DNA of 64,000 bases from Streptomyces goshikiensis. Lineage in GTDB: Bacteria > Actinomycetota > Actinomycetes > Streptomycetales > Streptomycetaceae. Every line of letters begins with the position of its first letter. Position 1 is the stretch's first letter. Location: NCBI RefSeq assembly GCF_014650555.1, contig NZ_BMVE01000010.1:223212-287211 (forward strand). The letters run 5' to 3'. The notes beneath the pieces were generated by a model that saw only the letters and a program-made list of their open reading frames with translations, searched no databases and was not told the DNA's origin. Shown here one piece after another: positions 18,892 to 27,635 of this stretch. Position numbers and translations under genes: made by a program.

Positions 18892-20361
18892 TCAGGAACG
18901 GGTCGCGGGCTGCGCTTCCCGGTCGCCCGACGCCGCCGCCCGCGCCGCGATCTGCGGGTTGCGGGACTTCAGCACCGACCAGCCGACCGCGAGGCAGACG
19001 GCCCAGCCGGCCCCCACGTACAGGGAGACGCGGCTGTCGGGGTCGATGGCGATCAGCACGGTGACCAGCAGCAGGAAGGCCACCGCGATCCAGCTGCACA
19101 CCGTGCCGCCCGGCGCGGGGAAGGAGGAGGCCGGCAGGCGCCCGGCGACCACCTCGCGGCGGTAGCGGATGTGGCTGATCAGGATCATCAGCCAGGTCCA
19201 GATGCCGGCCGCGGTCGCGACCGAGGTCACGTACCCGAACGCCTTCTCCGGGACGACGTAGTTCAGGACCACGCCGATGCCCATGAGGGCGACGGACAGG
19301 GTGATGCCGAGGGCCGGGGTCTTGGTGGAGCTCAGCTTGCCGAGGACCTTGGGCGCCTCGGAGTTGGCGGCCAGGTCGCGCAGCATGCGGCCGGTGGAGT
19401 ACATGCCGGAGTTGCAGGACGACAGGGCCGCGGTGAGGACCACGAAATTGACGATCGCCGCACCGGCGGGAATGCCGATCTTCGCGAAGGCCGCCACGAA
19501 CGGGCTGACGCCCGGCTGGAACTCGGTCCACTTGACGACCATCAGGATCACGCTGAGGGCGCCGACGTAGAAGACGATGATGCGCCACGGCAGGGTGTTG
19601 ATCGCCTTGGGGAGCGTCTTCTCCGGGTTCTCGGACTCGCCCGCGGTGACGCCGACGAGTTCGACGGCCAGGTAGGCGAACATGACGCCCTGCAGGGTCA
19701 TCAGGCTGGAGCCGACGCCCTTGGGGAAGATGCCGTCGAAGGCCCACAGGTTGGACACCGCGGCCGTGTCACCGGCCTGGCTGAACCCGAAGGTCACGAC
19801 GCCTATGCCGATCACGATCATGCCGATCAGGGCCGTGACCTTGACCATCGAGAACCAGAACTCGATCTCGCCGAAGAGCTTCACCGAGATGAGGTTGGCG
19901 ACGTAGAGCACCACGAGGAAGACCAGCGCGGTCACCCACTGCGGGATGTCCGGGAACCAGAAGTGCACGTAGATCGCCGCGGCGGTCAGCTCGGCCATGC
20001 CGGTGACCACCCACATGAGCCAGTACGTCCAGCCGGTCGCGAATCCGAAGAACGGACCGAGGAACTCACGGGCGTACTCCGCGAACGAGCCCGAGACGGG
20101 CCGGTACAGGAGCAGTTCGCCGAGCGCCCGCATGATGAAGAAGACGATGACGCCGGCGAGGGCGTACATGAGGATGAGACTGGGCCCGGCCTTCGCGATG
20201 TTCGCGCCGGCGCCCAGGAAGAGGCCCACGCCGATGGCGCCGCCGATGGCGATCATCTGGACCTGGCGGCTGCCGAGCCCGCGCTCGTAGCCCTCCTCGG
20301 GCGTGTTGCCCGCAGCGGTGTTGTCGTCACCGTGGTGGTGTTCGACCTGCGTCGAGGTCAT
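18892..20361 (-). CDS. Amino-acid permease (APC family)
   Basis: The ATG at 20361, preceded by GGAAAGG, gives 489 residues. The APC family signature IAIGGAIGVGLFLGAG sits in helix 1, and about 12 hydrophobic helices follow, including PVSGSFAEYAREF and the helix 6-8 region GVTAGESENPEKTLPKAI. This places it in the AAT subfamily with asparagine, phenylalanine/tyrosine and D-Ala/D-Ser/Gly permeases. I cannot assign the substrate; AnsP-like or CycA-like are both possible. Inner membrane, proton symport. The upstream region contains two inverted repeats. Confidence 0.9.
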   Translation of the reverse strand: MTSTQVEHHHGDDNTAAGNTPEEGYERGLGSRQVQMIAIGGAIGVGLFLGAGANIAKAGPSLILMYALAGVIVFFIMRALGELLLYRPVSGSFAEYAREFLGPFFGFATGWTYWLMWVVTGMAELTAAAIYVHFWFPDIPQWVTALVFLVVLYVANLISVKLFGEIEFWFSMVKVTALIGMIVIGIGVVTFGFSQAGDTAAVSNLWAFDGIFPKGVGSSLMTLQGVMFAYLAVELVGVTAGESENPEKTLPKAINTLPWRIIVFYVGALSVILMVVKWTEFQPGVSPFVAAFAKIGIPAGAAIVNFVVLTAALSSCNSGMYSTGRMLRDLAANSEAPKVLGKLSSTKTPALGITLSVALMGIGVVLNYVVPEKAFGYVTSVATAAGIWTWLMILISHIRYRREVVAGRLPASSFPAPGGTVCSWIAVAFLLLVTVLIAIDPDSRVSLYVGAGWAVCLAVGWSVLKSRNPQIAARAAASGDREAQPATRS

Positions 20362-20448
20362 GCTGTGGTGCGCCTTTCCGCTCCATGCCGATCCGCGCGC
20401 CGTGCTCTGCCTCGGATCGGGGTTCCGGCCCCCCGGATGGGTCGTGAA

Positions 20449-20543
20449 GATGTACCACGGCATTCCGCACAAAACCGTGGTGTACATCACCGGCAAATCC
20501 GTCATTCGCCTGTGATCAGGCCGAAAGGCCCTTGTGTGATCAC
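20449..20543. promoter_or_regulatory. Two inverted repeats upstream of the permease gene
   Basis: GATGTACCACGG at 20449 is nearly mirrored by CCGTGGTGTACATC at 20475-20488. Farther up, GTGATCA at 20512 pairs with TGATCAC at 20537, with a nested GGCC-GAAA-GGCC tetraloop hairpin. They lie in the 298-bp gap before the permease start and could be operators or the terminator of the serine hydrolase gene. Confidence 0.45.
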
Positions 20544-20659
20544 GAGATCGTTATCCGGATCTGAGGATCCGTTGAGCGAGCACGCTTTGCCATCACGGCA
20601 ATGTGCGCCACAGGAGATGCCCTGTAGCGCACATCGGATACGCGGAGTGACCGGAAGGC

Positions 20660-22027
20660 TCAGCGCACCGGCGCCGCCATCGGTGCGGGAAGCGCCGGCA
20701 CGGCCTGCCGCAGGACGCCCTCGGCCGGACGCGGCGCGGTGGTGCCGCACAGCGCGAGGTCGCGGTAGCCGATGATGGCGGCATCGGCCGGGTGGGGGAG
20801 GAACTCGGTGCCGCTCTCGTTCAGGCGCTGGTACTTCATGAGGTTGTGGCCGAGGGCGAACTGCCGGGAACCGTCCGCGCTGGACAGGGCCCACGTACCG
20901 GCGCCCCAGACGGCCCCGTCATGGCCCCAGGCGGGACCGCACGGGGTGTCCATGGAGTAGATGCCGAGGCCGTAGCGCATGTACACATTGCCCTTCTCGT
21001 CCTTGACGTCGACGGTGGTGCGCATCTGGTCCAGCTGGCGGCGCGGCAGCAGGTCCCCGGTCAGCAGCGCGCGGTAGAAGGTGTTCAGGTCCTGCGGGGT
21101 GGAGACGAGGGCGCCCGCGGTACCGGCCCAGGTCATGTTGTACTCGCTGTAGTCGCGCGGCGGGTCGATGATCCCATAGAAGCTCTCGTACATCCGGGAG
21201 TGGGCGCCGCGGATGCGCGCCTCGGTACCGGGGAAATAGGTGCTGCGCAGGCCCGCCCGCTTGATGACGTCCCGGCTGATGAGCCGCTCCGGGTCCTGGC
21301 CGCTCACCTTGCGGAGCACCTCGCCCAGCAGCAGGTAGTTGGTGTTGGAGTACGACCAGCCGGTGCCGGGCTCGAACAACTGGGGCCGGGCCACGCCGTA
21401 GCCGATCAGCTCGGCGGGCCTCACCGTGCGGAACCGGTTTTCGTCCAGGCTCTCCGTGGTCCCCTTCAGGAGGGAGGGGAAGGCGTCGCCGATGTAGTCG
21501 CTGATGCCGCTGGTGTGGTTGAGGAGCATGCGGACGGTGACCTTGCGGCCGCGCTCACCGGGCAGGAGCCCGGGCACGTAGTCGCCGACGGGCCCGTCGA
21601 GGTCGATCCGGCCCTTCGCGGACTGCTGGAGCACGGCGACGGCGGTGAAGGACTTGGTGACGCTGCCGACCCGGTGCTGGAAGTCGGGGCGCACGGGCCG
21701 CCCGGTGGCGATGTCCGCGAGACCCGAGGCACCGTCGAAACGCTCCCGGCCGTCGCGGACCGCCGAGTAGACGCCGTGGACGCCCGCCTCGTGTATCGCG
21801 GCCAGCCCCTCCCGCAGCTCGCCCCGGTCGAGGCGGTGGCCGGCGGCCGGGGCCGCGGCGGGCGGCGTGTCCTGCCCGGCGGCGTTCGCGGCGGGGGCGA
21901 AGCCCGCCAGCAGGGCGACGGCCACGGCGCTCGCCGCGGCGGCGCGGCGCAGCCGTCGCGGAGGCCGGTTCGCGGTCCGCTCGCAGGTTCGGTCGGAGGT
22001 TCGGTCGGCAGGACGGGTGTGACGCAC
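20660..22027 (-). CDS. Secreted serine hydrolase (class C beta-lactamase/DD-peptidase type)
   Basis: The GTG at 22027 has GAGGAG 7 bases upstream and gives 455 residues. A long Arg-rich N-region followed by a hydrophobic core and AANAAG is an export signal. The catalytic SxxK is SVTK in HRVGSVTKSF; the YxN motif is YSN in GWSYSNTNY; a later HDG-like WGHDGAVWG replaces the KTG box. These are the signatures of the beta-lactamase/D-Ala-D-Ala carboxypeptidase/esterase superfamily. It may trim peptidoglycan or act as an esterase; resistance is not implied. No operon partner. Confidence 0.9.
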   Translation of the reverse strand: MRHTRPADRTSDRTCERTANRPPRRLRRAAAASAVAVALLAGFAPAANAAGQDTPPAAAPAAGHRLDRGELREGLAAIHEAGVHGVYSAVRDGRERFDGASGLADIATGRPVRPDFQHRVGSVTKSFTAVAVLQQSAKGRIDLDGPVGDYVPGLLPGERGRKVTVRMLLNHTSGISDYIGDAFPSLLKGTTESLDENRFRTVRPAELIGYGVARPQLFEPGTGWSYSNTNYLLLGEVLRKVSGQDPERLISRDVIKRAGLRSTYFPGTEARIRGAHSRMYESFYGIIDPPRDYSEYNMTWAGTAGALVSTPQDLNTFYRALLTGDLLPRRQLDQMRTTVDVKDEKGNVYMRYGLGIYSMDTPCGPAWGHDGAVWGAGTWALSSADGSRQFALGHNLMKYQRLNESGTEFLPHPADAAIIGYRDLALCGTTAPRPAEGVLRQAVPALPAPMAAPVR

Positions 22028-22174
22028 GGCGGCTCCTCGTCGGTGGCCCGGTGGGGCCCGGCGATCTGGGACACCTTGAGTCTCGCCCGCCGCTCCGCAG
22101 CCCACTTCCTCCGTCAGGACGAAACAGACGTCAACCAAGAGATGGAGACGCACCTTGACGAGCCATTACATTTG

Positions 22175-22975
22175 TCACACGCCGGTCGTCACCGGCAACG
22201 AGTAGATCACCAGCGTGAGTTCCGGGTCCTCGGCCAGGTGGAACGCCGTGTACGCGAAATCGACCACCCCGCCCTCCGGGACCCGCAGCCGCTTGCGTCC
22301 CCCCTGCCGCGCCTGCACGTCGTACCGCGTCCACCAGTCAGCCACCTCCGGGTTGCCGGCCTTCAGTTCTTCGACCAGCCCCTCGTAACGGTCGTCTCCG
22401 GGGTGACGGCCGGCCAGCGTCCGCAGCCGGGCGAGGAGCCCGCGCGCTTCGTGCTCCCAGTCGATCAGTACCTCCCGGGCGGCGGGTTCCAGGAAGACCC
22501 AGCGGGCGAAGTTCGGCGGCCGGTCCACGGCCCCAGCGAGATGGGGGAACAGCTCTTCGGCCGCCCGGTTGTGGCTGAGCACGTCGTACGTGCCGTTGAT
22601 GAGGTACGCCGGGTTCGGCTGGAGCAGCAGGGGTACGGCCGCCACCTCCGCGGGGAGCGGCCGCGGCCGCGCGGCGCTCTCGCCCGGCGCGTGCCCGGCC
22701 AGCCGGAACAGGTGCTCGCGCTCCGGCCCGTCGAGACGCAGCACCCGGGCGAGGGCGTCGAGCACCTGGTCCGAGACGCGGATGTCGCGGCCCTGTTCGA
22801 GGTACGTGTACCAGGTGGCGCTGATGCCGGCGAGCAGGGCGAGCTCCTCCCGCCGCAGCCCCGGGGTCCTGCGGCGGCCCGTCCGGGGCAGGCCGACGTC
22901 GTCCGGGGTGAGCCGCTCCCTGCGGCTGCGCAGGAAGGCGGTCAGCTCGCCGCGCCGGTCGGGCTGGTTCGGCAT
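22175..22975 (-). CDS. XRE-family regulator with MmyB-type ligand domain
   Basis: This 266-residue protein starts at 22975. The N-terminus has the HTH of this family (RRTPGLRREELALLAGIS, then TWYTYLEQGRDIRVS). The C-terminal half contains LLQPNPAYLINGTYDVLSHN and NFARWVFLEP, typical of the MmyB-like ligand-binding domain, which binds fatty-acid-like molecules. It is divergent from an SDR gene, a very common Streptomyces arrangement in which the regulator controls the dehydrogenase. The space between contains half-sites CCAG/CTGG that may be its operator. Confidence 0.92.
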   Translation of the reverse strand: MPNQPDRRGELTAFLRSRRERLTPDDVGLPRTGRRRTPGLRREELALLAGISATWYTYLEQGRDIRVSDQVLDALARVLRLDGPEREHLFRLAGHAPGESAARPRPLPAEVAAVPLLLQPNPAYLINGTYDVLSHNRAAEELFPHLAGAVDRPPNFARWVFLEPAAREVLIDWEHEARGLLARLRTLAGRHPGDDRYEGLVEELKAGNPEVADWWTRYDVQARQGGRKRLRVPEGGVVDFAYTAFHLAEDPELTLVIYSLPVTTGV

Positions 22976-22991
22976 GGTGGGATCCCCAATT

Positions 22992-23018
22992 CCAGGATAA
23001 ACGCGTTCTGGATACCAG
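22992..23018. promoter_or_regulatory. Candidate operator for the XRE regulator/SDR pair
   Basis: CCAG at 22992, CTGG at 23008 and CCAG at 23015 form an inverted repeat with a 12-base spacer followed by the short palindrome CTGG-ATA-CCAG. It lies 17 bases above the regulator start and 82 bases above the SDR start. Confidence 0.45.
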
Positions 23019-23100
23019 GTTAAGACGGATACAGACTGCTCGTGCGGCCGGTGAGCAGAGCGGAACACCGCCGCCGACGACGAGAGAAGAAGGCGAAGAC

Positions 23101-23841
23101 ATGAACGCGGGAATCGACGGCAAGGTCGTGGCCATCACCGGAGCCAGCAGCGGAATCGGGGAGGCGACCGCGCTGCTGCTCGCCGCGCGGGGCGCCCGCC
23201 TCGTCCTGGGCGCACGCCGCTCGGACCGTCTCACCGACCTGGTGGGCCGGATCACCGAAGCGGGCGGCGAAGCCGTCCACCTCCGCACCGACGTGACCCG
23301 GCGGGAGGACCTGCACGCCCTGGTGGTACTGGCCCGGGAGCGGTTCGGCCGGCTCGACGTGCTCGTGAGCAACGCCGGATCCGGGGCCATCTCCCCCCTC
23401 GACGATCTGCGCGTCGACGAGTGGGACCAGATGGTCGACGTCAACATCAAGGGCGTCCTGCACGGGATCGGAGCCGCGCTGCCGGTCTTCCGGGCGCAGG
23501 GCTCCGGCCACTTCGTCACCACCGCCTCCACGGCGGCCTTCCGGGTCGTGCCGGCCATGGCGGTCTACGCCGGTACGAAGTTCGCCGTCCGCGCGATCTG
23601 CGAGGGGCTGCGCCAGGAAGCCGGCGACTCCGTGCGGGTGACCACCGTCTCGCCCGGCCAGGTCCACACCGAGTTCGCCGAGGCCTCTTCCAACCCGGAG
23701 ATCCGGGCGAGGATCACGCAGACCCGGGACCGGCTCGCGATCCCGCCCGAGGCGATCGCCCGGGCCATCGCCTTCGCGATCGAGCAGCCCGCCGAGGTGG
23801 ACGTCAACGAGATCGTCGTCCGGCCCACCGCCCAGGTCTGA
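23101..23841 (+). CDS. Short-chain dehydrogenase/reductase
   Basis: A 246-residue classical SDR. It shows the cofactor motif TGASSGIG near residues 13-20, the NAG motif in VLVSNAGSG, and the active-site Ser...Tyr-x3-Lys in STAAF...YAGTK. Arg residues after the second strand (GARRSDRL) favour NADP(H). It oxidises or reduces an unknown alcohol/ketone. Divergent from, and probably controlled by, the MmyB-type regulator. Confidence 0.93.
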   Translation: MNAGIDGKVVAITGASSGIGEATALLLAARGARLVLGARRSDRLTDLVGRITEAGGEAVHLRTDVTRREDLHALVVLARERFGRLDVLVSNAGSGAISPLDDLRVDEWDQMVDVNIKGVLHGIGAALPVFRAQGSGHFVTTASTAAFRVVPAMAVYAGTKFAVRAICEGLRQEAGDSVRVTTVSPGQVHTEFAEASSNPEIRARITQTRDRLAIPPEAIARAIAFAIEQPAEVDVNEIVVRPTAQV

Positions 23842-23893
23842 CCGCCGGCCCCGAGCCGCGAGTCCGGGACCGGCGCACCGGCGTACCGGCGGA

Positions 23894-24574
23894 TCAGGCC
23901 AGGCCCACCGTGTACGCCGCGCGGTAGCCGGTGCCGTCCGGGGCGAGGGCCAGCGTCATCGTGGGGCCCTTGTCCCGGTAGCGGTCGTCACGGGCGTTCG
24001 GGTCCTTCGGGGCCTTGCGGCGGGAGTACGGATCGCGTGCGTAGACCTGCCGCAGGATCTCCTCGGGCAGGTAGAACACCGAGGTGGTCTCGGAGCGGGC
24101 GTCCGGCCGCACCTTGAAGTGGATGTGCGGCGCCACGCCCGCGTACCAGCCGGGCACGATGGTCCGGATCACGCACCGGCCGCCCGCGTCGGTGACCTGG
24201 GAACCGCGCAGGTAGGTGGTCCGGCCGCTGGAGTACACGCCCTGGGCGTCCGCCTGCCACACGTCGACCGCGGCACCGGCGAGCGGCGCGCAGCCGGCCT
24301 TCACACCCACCACCGTCAGTTCCAGCCGCAGGGGCACGCCCGCCTGACCCTCGGTGATGTCCGACCGGAGCCGCCCGGGCCCGGAGTAGTACGGTCCGGC
24401 GCCCATCTCCGTCGCGAGCACGCAGTGCGGGGTGGGCCCGTCCGAGGGGTTCGGCGCGGCCGCCGGGGTCGCCTCGCGGCGGGTACACGCCGAGGCCAGG
24501 GCGGCGATCCCGGCCGACCCGGCGGCCAGCAGGAGGGTGCGCCGGCTCGCCCGGGGAGTGCCGTTCTCGCTCAT
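23894..24574 (-). CDS. Intradiol ring-cleavage dioxygenase-like lipoprotein
   Basis: The ATG at 24574 gives 226 residues. The N-terminus SRRTLLLAAGSAGIAALASAC has paired Arg and a lipobox ending in Cys, so it is probably exported (Tat or Sec) and lipid-anchored. The core resembles the beta-fold of intradiol dioxygenases: GPYY, VDVWQADAQGVYS, and GWYAGVAPHIHFKV. These supply the Tyr/Tyr/His/His Fe(III) ligands of the family. Exported homologues are widespread in actinomycetes and poorly characterised. Possible extracellular catechol cleavage; unproven. Confidence 0.85.
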   Translation of the reverse strand: MSENGTPRASRRTLLLAAGSAGIAALASACTRREATPAAAPNPSDGPTPHCVLATEMGAGPYYSGPGRLRSDITEGQAGVPLRLELTVVGVKAGCAPLAGAAVDVWQADAQGVYSSGRTTYLRGSQVTDAGGRCVIRTIVPGWYAGVAPHIHFKVRPDARSETTSVFYLPEEILRQVYARDPYSRRKAPKDPNARDDRYRDKGPTMTLALAPDGTGYRAAYTVGLA

Positions 24575-24693
24575 GCGCCCCACCGTGCCCGAGCCGTACG
24601 GCCGGCGCCGAGACCGACACAGCCGTCACGGGCCGTGTCACCCGCCGGGCGCCGGGCCGGTGTCGCAATGCGAGATCCAGCCGATCTCTGAGG

Positions 24694-24699
24694 TATAGT
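24694..24699 (+). promoter_or_regulatory. -10-like box TATAGT upstream of the tRNA-like RNA
   Basis: TATAGT in a GAGGTATAGTCATCCC context lies 44 bases before the tRNA-like fold and matches a vegetative sigma -10 box. No convincing -35 is seen 17 bases upstream. Confidence 0.45.
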
Positions 24700-24742
24700 C
24701 ATCCCTGAGCTCGCGGCCGTAAGTTCTCGGCCCTGAAGCCCG

Positions 24743-24812
24743 GCGTTGGTGGTCCAAGGAAAGACACCCCACTTCCCGTGGGGGGATGCAGGTGCAAGGC
24801 CTGCCCAGCGCT
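24743..24812 (+). ncRNA. Divergent tRNA-like RNA, anticodon position TCC
   Basis: Seventy bases fold as a tRNA cloverleaf. The 7-bp acceptor GCGTTGG/CCAGCGC has one G-U pair. T8, G9 and A14 are present, as are the D-loop GG and A21. The D-stem is short (3 bp). The anticodon stem CCCCA/TGGGG has 5 bp around loop CTTCCCG, with T33 and bases 34-36 TCC (would read Gly GGA). The variable loop has 4 bases. The T-stem GCAGG/CCTGC has 5 bp with loop TGCAAGG (T54, C56, A58 kept, T55 changed to G). The discriminator is T, as in bacterial tRNA-Gly. Deviations: C37 instead of purine, a C13-A22 mismatch, no encoded CCA. It is followed 5 bases later by a strong terminator. It could be a degenerate tRNA-Gly, a tRNA mimic or a regulatory RNA. 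Confidence 0.6.
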
Positions 24813-24817
24813 CGTAC

Positions 24818-24853
24818 AAGGCCCCGGCCTCCTCATGGAGGCCGGGGCCTTTT
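24818..24853 (+). terminator. Strong rho-independent terminator of the tRNA-like transcript
   Basis: A perfect 15-bp stem, AAGGCCCCGGCCTCC and its complement, with a TCAT loop, is followed directly by a T-run (TTTT). This is the best intrinsic terminator in the window. Confidence 0.9.
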
Positions 24854-24946
24854 GTCATCGGCCTCCATCGAAGGACCGGCGCCGCTCGCACTGCGGGGGC
24901 GGCCGACGTGATCGCCGACCGCCCCCGCGCAGCTGCCGTCCGGGTG

Positions 24947-25189
24947 TCAGCTGGCGCCGAGGTGGGCGAACTTGGCCCACTCCTTCTCACCCTCGCTCGA
25001 ACAGTTCGAGGTGTACACGGGACCGAACAGCGCCGGAACGGCGGCGGCGGACGAGCAGGAGGACGAGAAGTTCTTGTGCCCACCGGAGAAGTACTCGGCG
25101 TCGACCCCGTCGGCCAGGGCGGCGCCGGCGCCGCCAACCAGGATGCCGGCGGCCAGGACAGAGGCGGTCAGGGCAGAGCGCATACGCAT
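24947..25189 (-). CDS. Small secreted protein
   Basis: The ATG at 25189 with GGGAG five bases upstream gives 80 residues. Residues 1-27 are a signal peptide (MRMRSALTASVLAAG..., ending ALA). The mature part of about 53 residues is Ser/Gly-rich with two Cys and the segment FSGGHKNFSSSCSSA. No family recognised. Small Cys-containing secreted proteins of this size are common in Streptomyces. It is followed by the tRNA-like unit on the other strand. Confidence 0.7.
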   Translation of the reverse strand: MRMRSALTASVLAAGILVGGAGAALADGVDAEYFSGGHKNFSSSCSSAAAVPALFGPVYTSNCSSEGEKEWAKFAHLGAS

Positions 25190-25317
25190 GACTACTCCCA
25201 AGGATCTCTGGATGACGCGGAACGGAAGGTGTGCGTCGGCCGGTTCAACGTCACGGAAGGTCACTGGATACGGTGCGTCACTCCAATGCCGGACACAGGA
25301 AGGACATCGGCCCGCGG

Positions 25318-26240
25318 TCAGCGCAGGTCGGGGGAGTGCGCGGCGCTGTCGTCGAAGAAGCCGCCCGACTGGTGCTGCCACAGCTTCGCGTACGCGCCGT
25401 CACAGGCGAGCAGTTCCTGGTGCGTGCCCTGTTCCACGATGCGACCGTGGTCGATGACGACGAGGCGGTCCATGTGCGCCACCGTGCTCAGCCGGTGCGC
25501 CACCACGAGGGCGGTCCGCCCCTCCATGAGGCCCCACAGCGCCTCCTGGACCAGGATCTCGCTCTCGGAGTCCAGGGCGCTGGTCGCCTCGTCGAGCAGC
25601 AGGATCGGCGCGTCGCGCAGGATCGCCCGGGCCAGCGCGACCCGCTGGCGCTGCCCGCCGGACAGCTTGACGCCGCGCTCGCCGACCATGGTGTCGAGAC
25701 CGTCCGGCAGCGCGTCGGCGAACTCCGTGACGTGCGCCGCCTCGGCCGCCCGCCGGACCTCGGCGTCGCTCGCCTCCGGCCGGGCGAACGCGATGTTCTC
25801 CCGCAGGGTGCGGTGGAACATCGCCGGGTCCTGCGGTACGTAGGCCATCAGGCCGCGCAGATCGCGCTGGCGCAGCCGGCTGATGTCCTGCCCCCCGATC
25901 AGGATCCGGCCCGCGTCGATGTCCGTCATCCGCAGCAGCAGCCGGGTGAGCGTGGTCTTGCCGCCGCCGGAGCGGCCCACGAGCCCGATCTTCGCCCCAT
26001 GGGGCACGTCCAGGTCCAGCCCCTCGAAGAGCGGACCCGAGCCCGCGTGGGCGAAGGTCACCTTCTCGAAGCGCACGTCGGCGGCCCGGGTCGGAGCCGG
26101 CTCCGGCGACTGCGGGTCGAGCACCGTCGCCGGGGTCAGGAGCAGCGCCGTGAACTGCGCGGCCTCCGTCATCGAGCTCTCCAGACGACGGTAGATCTGG
26201 TTGAACTCGAACTCGATACCCAGGAACGTTTCCGCAGTTC
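25318..26240 (-). pseudogene. ABC exporter, nucleotide-binding half only (gene truncated)
   Basis: The segment encodes a full ABC ATPase domain: Walker A GRSGGGKTT, Q-loop YVPQDPAMF, signature LSGGQRQR, Walker B ILLLDEATSALDSES, and H-loop VVAHRLSTV, ending normally. The in-frame ATG at 26172 is not a natural start. The frame continues upstream as FNQIYRRLESS, the usual end of the transmembrane domain in fused exporters, then meets a TGA at about 26239. The six membrane helices are absent, so the gene was cut near 26230, just before the integrase gene. The remainder could bind ATP but not transport. Confidence 0.85.
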
Positions 26241-26303
26241 AGAGGCCCTTCGGATCGTCAACGGTCAGCAAACCGTCAGCATCAGCATCCGAGGAGGCCA
26301 CAC

Positions 26304-27470
26304 ATGGCAACCAAGAGACTTGCCCGCGGGATGGGTTCCTTCTTCAAGGACTGCGAGCACCCCATGTCCCGATGGGCGAACTGCCCGCACTTCTACAAGG
26401 TCCGCTACAGAGACCCTGCCGGAAGCCAGGTCGAGGAGTCGGGCTTCGAGACCTCCGACAAAGCCATCGACCGACTGACCACTGTCTACAAAGCGCGAAA
26501 GGCCTCCTCCCCCGCGAACCAGGCGAGCGAAGCGAAGATCGAGCGCATCGCCAAGTACGGACACATGAGCTTCGAGGAGTACGCCACCGAGTGGAAGGCC
26601 GGTCAGCGTCACCTCGGTCCGGGGACAGTCGTCAGTCTGGACTCGCTCCTCCAGCACCACGTCTACCCCGTTGTCGGGAGCCGGCGGATGAGCACATTCG
26701 ACGCCAAGGTCGTGGACAGCTTCATTCGCACCATGGAGCGCAACAGCGTCGGCTTGGCAACGCAGTCCAATGCCTACGACAAGCTGAAGTCGATCCTCCT
26801 CGACGCACACCGCTTGGGCATCTTCGAAGACAGCCCCCTCCTGGGTGTCAGTCCACCCCAGTACGACCCCAAGCGCGCCGTCATCCCCTCGCCTCAGCAG
26901 CTCAGGGCCCTTCGTCGCACCGGAGACGACGTCTTCCACCTACTGGTGGACCTGATGACGGGCTGCGGCCTCCGCAACGGCGAGGCCGCCGCCATCAACC
27001 TCAACAACATCGTGGCCGACGACGTCTACCGCGTCACCGAGCAAGTCAACCAGGTCACCAAGCAGTACGACCGCCTCAAGCACCGCAAGATCGGTGAGTA
27101 CCGCGACGTCCCACTTCCCCAGCGGACAAAGAACGCGATCGAATCGTATGCCGAGAAGCACGGCGCCACCGATGGCTACCTGCTGCGTCACCCGAAGGAC
27201 GCCGGTCTCCCCTTCCAGCCCTACCTCTTCCAAAACCAGTGGCAGCGACTGAGGAGACGAGGCGAACTCGACACGCCTCAAGGCATGGTCATCTACAGCC
27301 TCCGTCACTACTTCGCTTCGAACTGCCTCACACACAACATCCCCATAACGGACGTAGCCGAATGGATGGGGCACAAGAACATCGACGTCACCTTCAAGAT
27401 CTACCGCCACCTCATGCCCGGATCGGTCGGCACAGCCGCCAAACTCCTTGACGCCGGGCTGGCTGGATGA
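26304..27470 (+). CDS. Tyrosine recombinase/integrase (first copy)
   Basis: A 388-residue phage-type integrase. It has an N-terminal arm-binding/SAM-like core-binding region. The catalytic residues are Arg in GCGLRNGEA, Lys in the LKHRKIGEYRDVPL hairpin, H-x-x-R in YSLRHYF, and the nucleophile Tyr in TFKIYRHLM. The ATG has GAGGAGG 7 bases upstream. It lies next to the truncated ABC gene and so marks an integration edge. It is closely related to the second integrase 400 bases downstream. Its GC content is a little lower than the core chromosome. It is likely intact. Confidence 0.95.
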   Translation: MATKRLARGMGSFFKDCEHPMSRWANCPHFYKVRYRDPAGSQVEESGFETSDKAIDRLTTVYKARKASSPANQASEAKIERIAKYGHMSFEEYATEWKAGQRHLGPGTVVSLDSLLQHHVYPVVGSRRMSTFDAKVVDSFIRTMERNSVGLATQSNAYDKLKSILLDAHRLGIFEDSPLLGVSPPQYDPKRAVIPSPQQLRALRRTGDDVFHLLVDLMTGCGLRNGEAAAINLNNIVADDVYRVTEQVNQVTKQYDRLKHRKIGEYRDVPLPQRTKNAIESYAEKHGATDGYLLRHPKDAGLPFQPYLFQNQWQRLRRRGELDTPQGMVIYSLRHYFASNCLTHNIPITDVAEWMGHKNIDVTFKIYRHLMPGSVGTAAKLLDAGLAG

Positions 27471-27562
27471 GCCGAGAGGCGCCGCTACGAACCTCTTCCC
27501 CGGAATCCGGGTGCGGAACGGGGAGGCCCGCCCACCACATGGATCCTGCTGCATAACACGTG

Positions 27563-27587
27563 ATCCCCGGTCAGCCAAACCGGGGAT
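27563..27587 (+). terminator. Hairpin between integrase and excisionase genes
   Basis: A 9-bp perfect stem ATCCCCGGT/ACCGGGGAT with a 7-base loop is followed by TCTTC. It lies 92 bases after the first integrase stop. Confidence 0.65.
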
Positions 27588-27635
27588 TCTTCGCACTATG
27601 GATCCAACGGGGCCCTAGCCGACGGAAGGAGCAGT

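Noticed and set aside
20792..23023. Long plus frame opposite the serine hydrolase and the MmyB-type regulator
   Set aside because: Both real genes have catalytic or HTH motifs on the minus strand; this frame has neither.
24661..24740. A -35 box for the tRNA-like unit
   Set aside because: No TTGAC-like hexamer lies 16-18 bases above TATAGT, so I list only the -10 box.
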